Source: Axinella damicornis
Lineage: Eukaryota > Porifera > Demospongiae > Axinellida > Axinellidae
Length of the DNA: 64,000 nt
Direction of reading: 5' to 3'
Assembly: GCA_963931865.1 (NCBI GenBank)
Contig: OZ007514.1
Coordinates: 12,159,916-12,223,915, forward strand
Shown here: one piece after another, positions 1 to 11,036 of the stretch
How positions within the stretch are numbered: the stretch's first letter is position 1
How the letters are laid out: each line of letters opens with the position of its first letter
Program-made: the position numbers and the translations under genes
Notes under the pieces: generated by a model
Database searches by the model: none
What the model was told of the DNA's origin: nothing
The model's input: the letters and a program-made list of their open reading frames with translations, nothing else

Positions 1-929
1 CGGTATTCTTCTGGAATTGCAAGTGATAAGTTCACAGGCTGTCACTGTCAGCATTATTAATTGGACTGCTTGCAATTGCTGTTTGCTGGCAGTGTTAACT
101 GCTAGAGAGAAAGAAATCAGTACATTCTGGACCGAATTTCTACTGACAAAATTAATGTAAAGGATCGAGTGTGAGCCATCAACACTCCGCTGAATAGAAT
201 CTGTGGCTATCCTACACGAGATGGAAAATTAAAAAACTGGTTTCACAGCTGAATTCGATTTCTGTCATCCCCAAAGTGGAACGAACAATGTCAATTTCAA
301 TTTCCTGAATAACAGGAAACTGATTGGCCGAATTATACACTGACCACTTTTCCTCCTTTTTTCCCCCCTTTCCAGTGGACTCAGAATACTATAGCTAATC
401 TCCATTGCAGACAGACTACATCTGTATGACCTCCCTATAGGATGCCCACAGGTGAGGGGTCAGCTAGGATGGCGGAGAAACCAGTGCTACCAGCTAGGCA
501 CTCCTGGTATATACTCCAACTGGAAGCCTCCAACCTGAAGCATCTTCAAGATACTCCTACCATCAAACTCCGAACTCCCGAACTCAGCTTCAAATGCTGC
601 AAATTGTTATAGAAAAAGGTACCTTGTCCAATAGTTGGGCAGTGTTGGAGGGCATCCATGTTCTGTAATTTCCAGCATGTGCACTTTAATTATAGCATCC
701 ATGTTCACTGCATGTAAAAATAATCATCTGTGCTGGTTGGATTTGGAATAATCCTGATTCAGAACTTGCCATGTATACAAGAATCATTAGCTAGCTAACT
801 AGAAAATGGACATCAACGGACACGTACATCCTGTGGGACCACACAGTAGTATAAAACATTGTATAAAAAAAACAGACATAATGCATTTCACTATTGTCAT
901 GGGATACTATGGCTTCAACAGTTGTAGCT
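1..929. other. Non-coding 3' flank of the Eph-like gene
   Basis: I see no open frame with coding character here. The stretch lies immediately downstream of the stop codon of the minus-strand receptor kinase gene and probably holds its 3' untranslated region. It contains short AT-rich runs and AGCTAGCTA-type motifs that recur through the window. Confidence 0.5.
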
Positions 930-3900
930 TCAGAAGCTGTTTTCTAGTTCTGTGAAGGTGCTGATATGTAGGTAATCGGCCAGAGACTCCAGCTGTCCGG
1001 AAATGGTGTCCACTAGCTCTGAAAAGCAAGGCCGCTCCTCTGGAGATGCCTTCCAGGACTGGAGCATTGCAGAGTACCTGAGTGCATATTAGACCATTGT
1101 ATATACCACCTACATAGCTACTCGGACAAAGCATAGCCACCAATGCTATGTGCAAGTAATTATTCCCCAGACCCACCCAAACAAGTTAGTGTACGAGTCA
1201 CTTTGTAGTATGAGTCACTTGAGTCTTGTGCTAGTATAGTAACAAGCATTTTTCTTGTTTATTTGACGTAGTACTAGCAATTATACTCCTAGATCAATGT
1301 TGCATGCCCCACACATGCAAAGGCCATGTTCTTATTATAGCTATCTGCAAATTTGGCCCTGCTACAGGGCGTGGTAGTCAGGTACAAAATCATTACATAA
1401 TTATACTTCAGCTTATAGGGATCCGAGCATGATTCTAAGGCTGTGTAGATACTATAAGGGGTAACTCACATCTCTGTGTTACATGCAGCGTTGGTTGGCT
1501 TCTCAAGTCTATATCCTCCTTCCAGGAGTCCAAGTAAGCGGCACGGATCCACACCAGGGTAGGGAGCCTTCCCAGCACTGCACACCTCCCAGCAGGTGAT
1601 GCCAAATGCCCACTGCACTCGATCAGTGTTATGTGTAGGAAACAGTCACACTATGATGACAATCAGGTCGGCAAACTGTGCATGCATAAGTGCATGGACT
1701 TGTCACAAACAGGCCAACAGTTATGCACTTTTTCAGATGTTGTACGTGATCAAAAACATTGGACTAAGGCTTTGTTGTAGCTCTGAAGTTGGCATGTAAT
1801 GATATTATGACTAGCTATACGATCTGATTTACCACATCTGTTTTTTCAGAGAAGATGCCATCACTCAGACATTCTGGAGCCAACCATTTCCATGGTAGCT
1901 TAATCTTGGTATCTTTTTTCTGCCGAAAGTACAACTTTGTGTAGGTGCTTTCAGAAAGACCAAAATCAGCAATTTTGATGACCAGGTTGGCATCAATCCT
2001 GTAAATCACAGACAACACAATAATTCCGGCCACCCATACAACAGGAAGCTTGAAAGTCTACACCAACCTACATGCAATTTCTTGCTGCCAGATCCCTATG
2101 GACAATCCTTTTGCTGGCCAGGTACTTCATTCCCTCAGCTATCTGCAGACACATATCCGTCAGTCTTTTCTGCGCTTTACAGATCTGAAACAAAATTAAT
2201 ATCGATATCTGCATGTTGGCCAGGCATCTTGAATTGGCTACCGTAACAGCGAGCAAAACATTCTATTGGGCACATGCACTAGTCATTGCAAGAGTGCATG
2301 GGCTGTACATCATAATATTAATTGGCACTTGCCCTCAGGCTTGATGCCCATATAGCCCTTGCACTCATGCAATATACTATAGCTAGTGTGTTGCATGATG
2401 AGGTACAATATCCATGCTGGCATTGTAGCCAGTGCATGTCTAGTCTCGGAACCAGACACCATTTGGGTATGGGATTCTGGTACTGAGACTAGTGCATGCC
2501 ATAATAGCATACCTTTGAACTTGTAGGGTGTCCTGCAACAAGCGCAATCAAATTGCCAACCTTAGCTTCAGCACATGCAATAATATAATAAGCTTATACT
2601 CGTCCAAATAGCTCCAACATAATTGCCCATATTATTGTGGTAATAGGACTGTGTTACCACAGTATCGCAATGGATTGTGTGTATACCTGCAGGTGACAGG
2701 TCACCCACAGCAACGATCTATATCACAAGTAGAAGGAATGCCATTTCATTTGCATAAGCCGAAATACCACAGAGTAATGATGTTTACAAACTCTCGACCA
2801 CCATTGTTTGGTAGTATAGTTCTCCCCAGAGTATTACAACCCCCAGAGCATGGGACAAGTGGCATGCAAGTGTGTAGTGTACACCTTATAGTAGCACATT
2901 ATTGCACACTTTCAACTGGTGACTACGGTTTATTAAACAAGATGGTCTGGGAATTGGTAAACAGCAATAGTTGACTCATGCTACTGAAAGACAAACCAGC
3001 TGTCAAAACCATTTTACCGTCTATGGTGCTTATTTAACCTCACATTGAACTTAAAGGAGCATTTTACTGTATGCAAGCAGGTATCCTGGCCTACTTAAGG
3101 TAGCACATACCCCTTTACCGTTAGGATACCTTTAACCATTGGGGCCCCGACAGTTAAAGGTATACTAGCTGTAAAGGGGTATGTGCTACCTTAAGACAAA
3201 TATACACAATCATTGATTTCAGGATTGAGGGAGGTGTTAGACTGAAATGTACCGTTTCATCTTGAGCATCTTCCGGCATGAGAAGGCTTTTCCGGTCAGC
3301 CTTGAGGTAGGAGAGTAGACTACCGTTGGCCATGAATGGCATCACAATATACAGAGAAGGCCCCCCATCCACACATGCACCTATCAGGGTCAAAACATGG
3401 GGGTGATCCAGCCCGGACATTTTCATTGCCTCCTTCATCATTTCTGTGGTCTGTTCCTGATTAAAGAAGCCTGCAGTATTCAAGTGCAGAAGTGTGTCAA
3501 ATCATTTCATACTACACACATCAACAGTTGTAGTATCACTACATGAAATGTACCTTTCATGGTTTTTACGGCCACAATCTCAGGCATAGCAGGGTGGGCA
3601 CTGAGGACAGATGAACTAACCAAATGAGCCTTGTAAACTTCTCCAAATTCCCCTGTGAAAATATCACATGCTGCATGTGAGATACGGCCTTGTTGTCAGA
3701 CCTGTCTACCAAATGTATAGCTAGGCCTTTGATCATGCTGTGAGTGGTGTTCCATCAGGACAAAGAGTGCTGCATGATGTTACCTTCACCAATGGAGTTC
3801 AGTAAGCGGATGTCTTTGCTGGAGATCATCTTCAGTTCAGCCGGGAACCCAAGAGGGCTAAGAGGAGTTGCTTCTGGTTTTGCTGATGGAGGATACTCCT

Positions 3901-5121
3901 GGACGTTCCCTGATGGTTTATATGTTTCTGCAAGATTTGAAGTAGATTTATCCGATTCTTCATGAATAGAGAATGATTTTACCTATCTATCTATCTATAG
4001 ATGCAGATTTTCATCTGTTGTATAGAATATGAAATCTTGTGGAACTTAATCATTATAGATGAGTAACTGTTATACCAGCCTTAAGCTTCTTTCAACATTG
4101 CCATGGATTCATTATTTGCTGTCACGAAAGGCAGTCATAAATGGTAATTGCAGCTGTGACAGAACTGGCTATGCTACAAATAGTATTCAGCCATAGCCTC
4201 ATTCCCATGCCATTCCCATTGCCAGTATTTGATTGCTTGCCAAATCAAATACCATAGGGGACCCGGAAGGCCTGGGAGATCTGGTCATGTTTGGTGCCTC
4301 AGGTAGATGGATGGTAGACACGTGCACGGAGGGTGGTGTCCAACGAACAATCTCCATGCTCTTTCTTGCACTATCCATCCAAAGGCTGGATGTCTGAGAA
4401 TTCGCAAGGCAGACGACCAATACCATTCGTTGTTCACAACCCTGGGGACGGATCGACGTGAAACAGGTATTATGACGGTTGACCACTGCCCTCTGTGTGT
4501 CTACCATCTGTCTACATGACATCATCGCACATGACCAGATCTCCCTCCCCCCACCATACTTGCATACTGCAAGAGATCAAATAGTAGCTGTGAGAATGGC
4601 CTTTAGAATTAGCCTCTTCTTCCGATACCTAATTACACTGTATATACATTGTTATTAATGTGTACATGTACAATAGCTGAAGGTGTGTTCCAGGAAAATA
4701 GGAAGTTTGATAAACCGCAAATAAAGCATATAAATATCTCTGCTAAATCCACTCAGAGAACTGAGAAGCCACTACTGTCATAGGGTACATACAAGACACA
4801 ACTTACCTCCTGAACCTTTAGAATTAGCCTTTCTCTTCCGATACCTAATTACACTGAAAGAGAATTTAAAGGACGAGTGCAGGTGTCAGAACTACAGGCA
4901 AACGATGCAGTAGTCACAGTAGTCCGATTATGCATTCAAAGTCTAGTACCAACACTTCCTGGAAGTACGTAGCTATAGCTGTTTGCATTGATTCATAACC
5001 CACCCTTGGATTTTAATTAATACACACACACACATACACACCCTGGGTGTGTGTGAGTGTGTCATTCAGAATCAGATGGTCACTGTCACAATGACACCCA
5101 CACCCACACCCGCCCACCACC

Positions 5122-5178
<57 letters not shown>

Positions 5179-8100
5179 GGAAGACTCACCACAAGGAGAT
5201 CCCCACGATGGCAACCAGCACAACCGCTACAATCACTGCAGTGGAGACTACTACAATGATGGTAATGTTCACCGTCGGGAAGGCCATGCCTGCGGGTGAG
5301 GGGGAGAAAGCGGCAGAGGGAAATGGATGAAGTGAAGGGGGGAGGGACATGAACATGTACAGCTGTGGCAGCTATATACCTTCAATGGTGAGAGTGATGG
5401 ACTCAGAGAACTCTCCAACACCTGCTCTTGTAGCAGCCTGGATCTGAGGGAATGGTCCGGAGGGGGACACATCATTTCAAATAGGTTGGCTCACATTAAT
5501 GGTAGTGGCCATATGCCTGTTATGTCACATACCAGGGTATGTGCCTCTATCAGATTGAATCTTTTCTTTCAACTCCTATAATTATAGTAATCATATCTTA
5601 AGCTTCTCTAGCTGAGAAAATTCTCATTCCCAGTTATGATGTCATGTATACTTTTATGAATATACATCTCCCACTCATCATACCTATTACGCATTAGCTA
5701 CGCAAAGTTGTACCTAACAGTTGCACAACTGAGCAGGACAACTAACCTGAATATTGTAAGTTCCACTACTTAGCCCTCGTGCTGAAAAGTCGTACATTGT
5801 TCCCTGCACCTCTCTCACCGTGTTCACCAGCTCCTCGCTACCATTCCCATCCGCACGATATATACGGATGTTGTAGTGCAAAATCTGTCCATTTGGCTCA
5901 GCTGGAGGTTGCCAGGTGATGATGTCACTAGCCTCATCGACTTGGACGGTTTCAGGAGTTATGGTAGGGGGCACTGGGAGGAGAGGAGGGGGAGGAGGAG
6001 GGGGAGCAGGAGGAGAAGGAGGAGGAGGAGGAGGGGGAGGAGAGGAGAAGGAGGAGAGGAGGAGGAAAGTGAGGTAGGGTGAGGTGAGACACTGGTAATA
6101 GAACATTTCTGCATTAATTTTAACAAGGTTTATTTCCCCATTCCAATTCCCTTTTGCTGCTGCTGCCCAATGTCCATCCGTGCTGATTTTTTCTCCCTTT
6201 ATACTTCTGCTTCTCTCTTAGCGGATACAACACCGAGTTTGGTGATCATCTAGAATGCAGGTGCATGTGAGGATCTATAATCACTGCAGTTGTCATGCCA
6301 ACCATATGTATAGTAAAGTAGTAGTTGAGATACATATATGCTACTAGCAATGTAAGTGAAAACAACTGGCGAGAAATTATCGGTATCCATCATTAGTTCA
6401 CAGTCAAGACCAAGTCATTTCAAGAAATAGAGCTAATACCCTGAGGATCATGTCTTTGAGCTCCACATAGCTACATGTAGTCAGCCTTGTCAATTCATGT
6501 AGTAGAACTCACCTCCCTCCTCAGTGGTGATGGTCACACTGACAGTCCTCCCACTGGTGTCAGTGGCCTGGGCTGACACTCCATTCTCACCACTCACCAT
6601 CACCACATACCGTGTGAATGGCCTGAGGCCATTGATCTGACCAACAGTGACATTGACTCGACTGTACATTCTCCTGTTGCCTGGGACACCTGTCCTCTGG
6701 TAGGTGAGTTGGTACTCCAGGTCATCTCTTCCTCCATTGCTCACTGGAGGGTCCCAACTGAGCTGGACTGTGGTGTTGGTTAAGTGGAGTACTTGTAGGT
6801 TGAGAGGGTCAGAGGGGGGCTCTGTGTGTGTGTGTGTGTGTGTGGAACAGATATACGTGTACATCAAGTCAATAAATTTAAATGTCTACATGTTAGTAGT
6901 GCAGTAGACAAAAATGACTTCACTCCACAGCAAACAAGTTAAATGTACCGTCACAAAGAATACATACGAGTACATTCCATTTCTGGAGGTTCTCCAATAA
7001 CTCTAAAGTATCCCTCAATGCAGGGACACTCGGACAGCCCTCGTCGTGTGCTGTTGCTGTTAGCAGGACAGGGAAGGCAAGTATCATTTATGGACAGGTA
7101 CATCCCAGCATCACAACCTTTGGAGGAGTGAGGAAGTAAGTGAGGCTATACGAGAGGTAGCTAAATGATGGGCAGATGGACTATCAGACACAAACGTACC
7201 CACACATGAGCGACCATCCAAGAATTGCTGAAATCCTGTGTCACATACACACCCAGCACCATCAATCCCTCCCCAAACACCTTTTTGTGAGCATGTAAGT
7301 CTTGCCCCAATTCCATTTTCTGGACTTGAATTCTCAACACACTGTCCATTAACCACAATTGGTGCGCTGTTGCCAATGCGAGGAGCTATCACCACAGAAC
7401 GAGAAATCAGATCTGATATCTCTGCAGGACAAACATAGTAAAACACCAGCACACGATGAACAAGTACACATGAAGCCTCGTCTCGGATCCCCAGGTAGAG
7501 GCCAGTTGCTCCTGTGGAAAAGTCTAGTTGTATGGAGGAATTCTCTCTTACAACACCACTGCCATCTCTGGGGGTTATCCGAGGAGGGACAAACTCATAG
7601 TTGTTGAGGATTCTTGCTGCTGTTGCATTGATGGTTGACGTTTCATACTTGTGGATGGCAAACGTCCGATCACAGTTGTTCATTTCAGGGCAAGTGTTCA
7701 GTTGAAAGTCTACCTGCACAGTAACTTGTGGCAGTGCAGTTCCACCTACCACCCTACTGATGTGCTGAGTGATCATCCAGTTGTCTTGGATGCCAGCCGT
7801 AAATCCACAGACAAAAGCAACCTGTCTGCAAGCGAGATTAGTATTTTGAGTCCACTGGAAAAGGGAAAAGTAAATTATTGCTTGCATCTGTCCACTCGTA
7901 CAGTGCAGAGCTGAAACTGCCAACCAGACCACACAGTGGTCCTCATGCACTCCTGAACTGTACTACAAATCTCTAACCAACTTACATCAGTTGCTAATGA
8001 AGAAGGATTATTGTTATCATTATCCACTTCTTGCCAGACTGGATCCGTATGGGGAGGTAGCAAGTTCTGGTAGTGGCGTGAGTCCATCAGAGGTTTGACC

Positions 8101-8237
8101 TCGGGAGCGTAGTCTAGGATGTTAAACCCGATACCAGGCAGGATTTCCGTGCAGAAAGGATCAGCATCGTCGGGAGCTTGGGCAAAACTCGGGTCAAACA
8201 CACTCAACACAATCACTAGGGCAACGAGCATCCTCAT
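930..8237 (-). CDS. Eph-like receptor tyrosine kinase, 15 exons, 982 aa, no SAM domain
   Basis: Single-pass receptor tyrosine kinase. Exons in gene order: 8237-7902, 7854-7200, 7117-6968, 6821-6513, 5973-5747, 5443-5380, 5289-5190, 4853-4807, 3957-3784, 3652-3554, 3470-3253, 2184-2072, 1998-1833, 1612-1470, 1077-930. Every junction keeps frame and total length is 2949 nt. Residues 1 to about 20 are a signal peptide. An ephrin-receptor ligand-binding domain follows ([11 protein letters not shown], then [16 protein letters not shown] and FYYVCP), then a Cys-rich region of GCC2/GCC3 type ([17 protein letters not shown]), two fibronectin III domains (about 381-483 and 484-580), one membrane helix (about 584-612), a basic juxtamembrane stretch (RYRKRK) and a kinase. 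Catalytic motifs are intact: GEGEFGEV, K717 in [12 protein letters not shown] with D824, DFG with D842, APE. The protein ends about 20 residues past the kinase (stop at 930-932), so the SAM domain of animal Eph receptors is missing. The activation-segment end LPWKWLAPE also differs from the usual Eph form. The alternative upstream start would read through a 38-C tract and is rejected. Confidence 0.9.
2441..2491. mobile_element. Hairpin element, 51 bp, with 9-bp flanking repeat
   Basis: Starts TAGTCTCGG and ends CTGAGACTA, which are near reverse complements, with a partly self-complementary interior. Flanking direct repeats are GTGCATGTC (2432-2440) and GTGCATGCC (2492-2500), 8 of 9 identical. 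It lies in an intron of the Eph-like gene and belongs to the dispersed hairpin family discussed in the findings. Confidence 0.7.
3099..3190. mobile_element. TTAA-flanked inverted-repeat element, about 92 bp
   Basis: The terminal inverted repeat begins GGTAGCACATACCCCTTTAC and its reverse complement closes the element. TTAA lies on both sides (3095-3098 and 3191-3194), the target signature of piggyBac-type transposition. There is no open frame, so this is a non-autonomous copy. It is in the intron that precedes the HRD exon of the Eph-like gene. Confidence 0.65.
4601..4640 (-). repeat. Duplicated copy of the juxtamembrane exon
   Basis: About 40 bp nearly identical to 4816-4856, which covers most of the exon encoding [12 protein letters not shown] 1-bp indel and a few substitutions separate the copies. 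The acceptor AG is preserved, but no donor GT follows the copied stretch, so it should not splice as a normal exon. Confidence 0.6.
5127..5177. repeat. (AC)n microsatellite next to the transmembrane exon
   Basis: An uninterrupted AC run in the intron, ending about 12 bp from the donor site of the transmembrane exon. Further AC/GT runs sit at 6824-6842 beside the first fibronectin exon. Confidence 0.9.
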
Positions 8238-8361
8238 TGTTGTTATTAATTTCCTGGTCAGTCCGATGATCAGTTTGCTATACCTATAATACCATTCACA
8301 TGTACATTGAAACTGAGGTAAAGGAAAACTGAAATGTAATGCTACATTGGGCCCACTGTAG

Positions 8362-8402
<41 letters not shown>

Positions 8403-9435
8403 CCGATCCGCCCTGGTTGGATGCACTGCAAGAACAAAGCTACGATAATGCATAATTATAGCAAGTTCAATTGTCTAGTATCCTGCTGTTGTGACATTCA
8501 CCCACAGATACAAGTTAGCACATCAGCATAGAGAGATTGGATTGCGTAGCAAATGTTATTGGTATAGAGGATGAACAGTAATGGCCAAGACTGATCCCGG
8601 TGACCATAATGAGAAGCCATCAGGGAAATGGAGGATGAACAACAATGGCCAATAACTCTCTTCCAGCGTATGATAACTTCTTTCCAAGGCCATACGTATA
8701 TATGCAGAGTAGGGAAAATGGAGGCTAGGCATAAATTGTGGTTCATCATGAACTACAATTTACACATACGCAACCGTTCATCCACAAAGTTTTGTACATA
8801 ATCAACATCAGTGTCTCGAGTTGGCAGGGAACAGAATATCTTGCCCTGTAGCTATGTTTTCCTGATGTTCAAGAGTTTATCTACAGTGGTAACTTTCACT
8901 ACATAAGGCAGTTGTCCTTGAACGTCTCCATAGAAATTGCTTATATTTTGTAACGTGGTTTTTAATGTATAAAAGGATAGAAAAGGATATTGATGGGGGA
9001 GATGGTTAGCTACATGTCTTATGAATGGCACTATACATGAATGTTTCCATTCAAGTGCTGCACAATGCGGAGACTCCAGTAATCCGGTGCTCTGCTGGAA
9101 GTTAGACAGAACAAGCCGGAATAAGTTAGTTAGCCCGCAGGCATTGCAAAGATATAATGACTGTACATGACTGGATGTAGTGCTATAATTGTCTTAGATT
9201 TGACACAATTCCTAGTCAAATTGAATGTGTAAACATTTTGATTCCAAAGCTCCTTGTGTCATTGCGGATTACGACCATGTACCGTAGATATTGATTGTGT
9301 GCAATATCCTCCAGCGGGTAGCTATGTCCAGTCGACCAGGCATAACTTCCTCCGGCTAACAACACATACTGTGACATGTACATGTACATGACTGAGCTGA
9401 GACAGGTAGCTAGAGCTTGTTGCGTGCAAGGAACC
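8238..9435. other. Intergenic spacer with a 38-C homopolymer (8362-8399)
   Basis: This lies upstream of the Eph-like start codon. It holds an uninterrupted run of 38 cytosines about 125 bp before the ATG and otherwise only short spurious frames. No convincing gene was found. Confidence 0.6.
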
Positions 9436-9835
9436 TAGCCTCGTACCCAGGCCCTCACGCGGAACGCGGAAGAGGGCCTGGTGACACATGCAAAATTCCC
9501 GTATGTGCTCAGTCAGCATAATTGCGTAATCGATTACATTCCTTACTTGGATGCATTCGAAATCACGCGGAAGGTAGCTGTTGGTGATGGCTAAGTAGCA
9601 AGTCCTTGCCAAGGAGCAACCAGAGGTGAGTCTTGAAGGCTAGAACAGCGGTTTTATCAAACGGCTACACTTTTCACGGGGTGAAGAATGTAATTACTAC
9701 ACAGTAATTGGCAATGGACGAACGTGATTCGCCTACCCGAAATCAAGACTGCTGAGCTCAGCACATACGGGAATTTTGCCATGTGGTCACCAGGCCCTCT
9801 TCCGCGTTCCGCGTGAGGGCCTGGCTACGAGGCTA
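9436..9835. mobile_element. Long hairpin element, 400 bp, with exact 9-bp target repeat
   Basis: Begins TAGCCTCGTACCCAGGCC and ends with the near-exact reverse complement (GGCCTGGCTACGAGGCTA). The complementary arms run at least 9436-9512 against 9745-9835. The sequence CAAGGAACC occurs directly on both sides (9427-9435 and 9836-9844), an exact 9-bp duplication. There is no open frame of note. It ends 29 bp before the assembly gap. Confidence 0.8.
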
Positions 9836-9864
9836 CAAGGAACCCACTGCGCGTGCATGCATGC

Positions 9865-10064
9865 NNNNNNNNNNNNNNNNNNNNNNNNNNNNNNNNNNNN
9901 NNNNNNNNNNNNNNNNNNNNNNNNNNNNNNNNNNNNNNNNNNNNNNNNNNNNNNNNNNNNNNNNNNNNNNNNNNNNNNNNNNNNNNNNNNNNNNNNNNNN
10001 NNNNNNNNNNNNNNNNNNNNNNNNNNNNNNNNNNNNNNNNNNNNNNNNNNNNNNNNNNNNNNNN
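9865..10064. other. Assembly gap of exactly 200 N
   Basis: The run is exactly 200 N, the conventional placeholder size of some Hi-C scaffolders rather than a measured distance. True gap size and the correctness of the join are unknown. The missing 3' half of ATAD3 should lie on this side of its last visible exon. Confidence 0.95.
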
Positions 10065-10066
10065 TG

Positions 10067-10475
10067 CATGCAGACTAATATGCCAAGTAACTTGGACTAG
10101 GAATGAGATATGAAGCTGGGATTTGCACCATTGTGATCAGCATGAATGGAGCATTCTAATGATGTCTGTTTTGCTGTCGGTTAAATTTTGACCCAAAATC
10201 ATAAAAAAAACCCATGGATTATAGCCTTTGGTCGAGTGCAATTTTGGACAAAATATGACCGAGATTAAAAAAAGAATTGAAGGACATCATTTGAAAGCTC
10301 TTTTGATGCTGACCGCAATGGCACAATCCCCAGCTTCATATCTCATTCCTAGCCCAAGATACCTGGCAACAGTACCTGGTGCAACATTCTCTTCCAATCC
10401 AATACCAACCATGTTCATGCATGGTCCATTTTTGGCAGAAATGGCACATCAGTCACCCTATACTGAACTGAACTA
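10067..10475 (+). repeat. Interspersed repeat, copy 1 (paired with 54780-55230)
   Basis: Starts GCATGCAGACTAATATGCCA and continues with long stretches near-identical to 54780-55230 (for example ATATGAAGCTGGGATTTGCA in both). It carries no recognisable coding sequence. It directly abuts the gap, and repeats of this kind often break assemblies. Confidence 0.75.
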
Positions 10476-10679
10476 AATTTTATCTGCAAGCAGAATGGAT
10501 ACAAATTGAGGCTGACGACAGCCTATGAAGTGTGCTCCCCAAAACAGGAGTAGAACAGGAGTGCTCTTTCTGCCAAGTTAAAATGTTCCATAACTGGTAG
10601 AAAATGGTTTCCAAAATGTGCCACCTTTGGTGAAAAAACATACTTCAAACTCAGTACGATTTATAAGCTTGTCTCAAGC

Positions 10680-11030
10680 CCTCCTCCGATCCCTCCATTT
10701 TTCTTCCTCCCCCCTTCTCCCTTCCCTTCCTCCCTGCCATCTGCCCCTCCCTCCCTCCCTCCCTCCCTCCCATCCCCTCCCTTCCTTCCTGCTTCATCAT
10801 GTCTTTCAAATTAACTAACATTACTTACTACTCACTGGCAAGCTTTTCTCCAATCTCATGTCCCCCGCCGATTCCCTCTCCCTCCCCCCTCTCCCTCCTA
10901 CCTTCCCCCCTCCCTCCCTCCATGCCTTCCCTCCCTCATCCCTCCCTCCCTCATCCCTCCCCCCCCCCCCCCCCCCACTCCCTGCTCCCCCTCCTCCCTT
11001 TCTCCCCCCCCCCCCCCCCCCCCCCCGTCC
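10680..11030. repeat. Polypyrimidine tract (plus strand) downstream of ATAD3 exon 6
   Basis: CCTC/CCCTCC-rich DNA, including C-runs at about 10959-10975 and 11004-11026. It lies just beyond the splice donor of the last visible ATAD3 exon. Apparent proline-rich frames here are artefacts of composition. Confidence 0.8.
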
Positions 11031-11036
11031 ACCCAC

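Noticed and set aside
4199..4525. Extra juxtamembrane exon of the Eph-like gene
   Set aside because: The exons at 4853-4807 and 3957-3784 join in phase without it, and no well-placed splice sites were seen.
7875..8453. N-terminal extension of the Eph-like protein with a poly-glycine run
   Set aside because: It translates a 38-C tract. The methionine at 8237 starts a clean signal peptide and fits the splice model.
9776..10113. Open frames across the N run
   Set aside because: They consist of undetermined bases.
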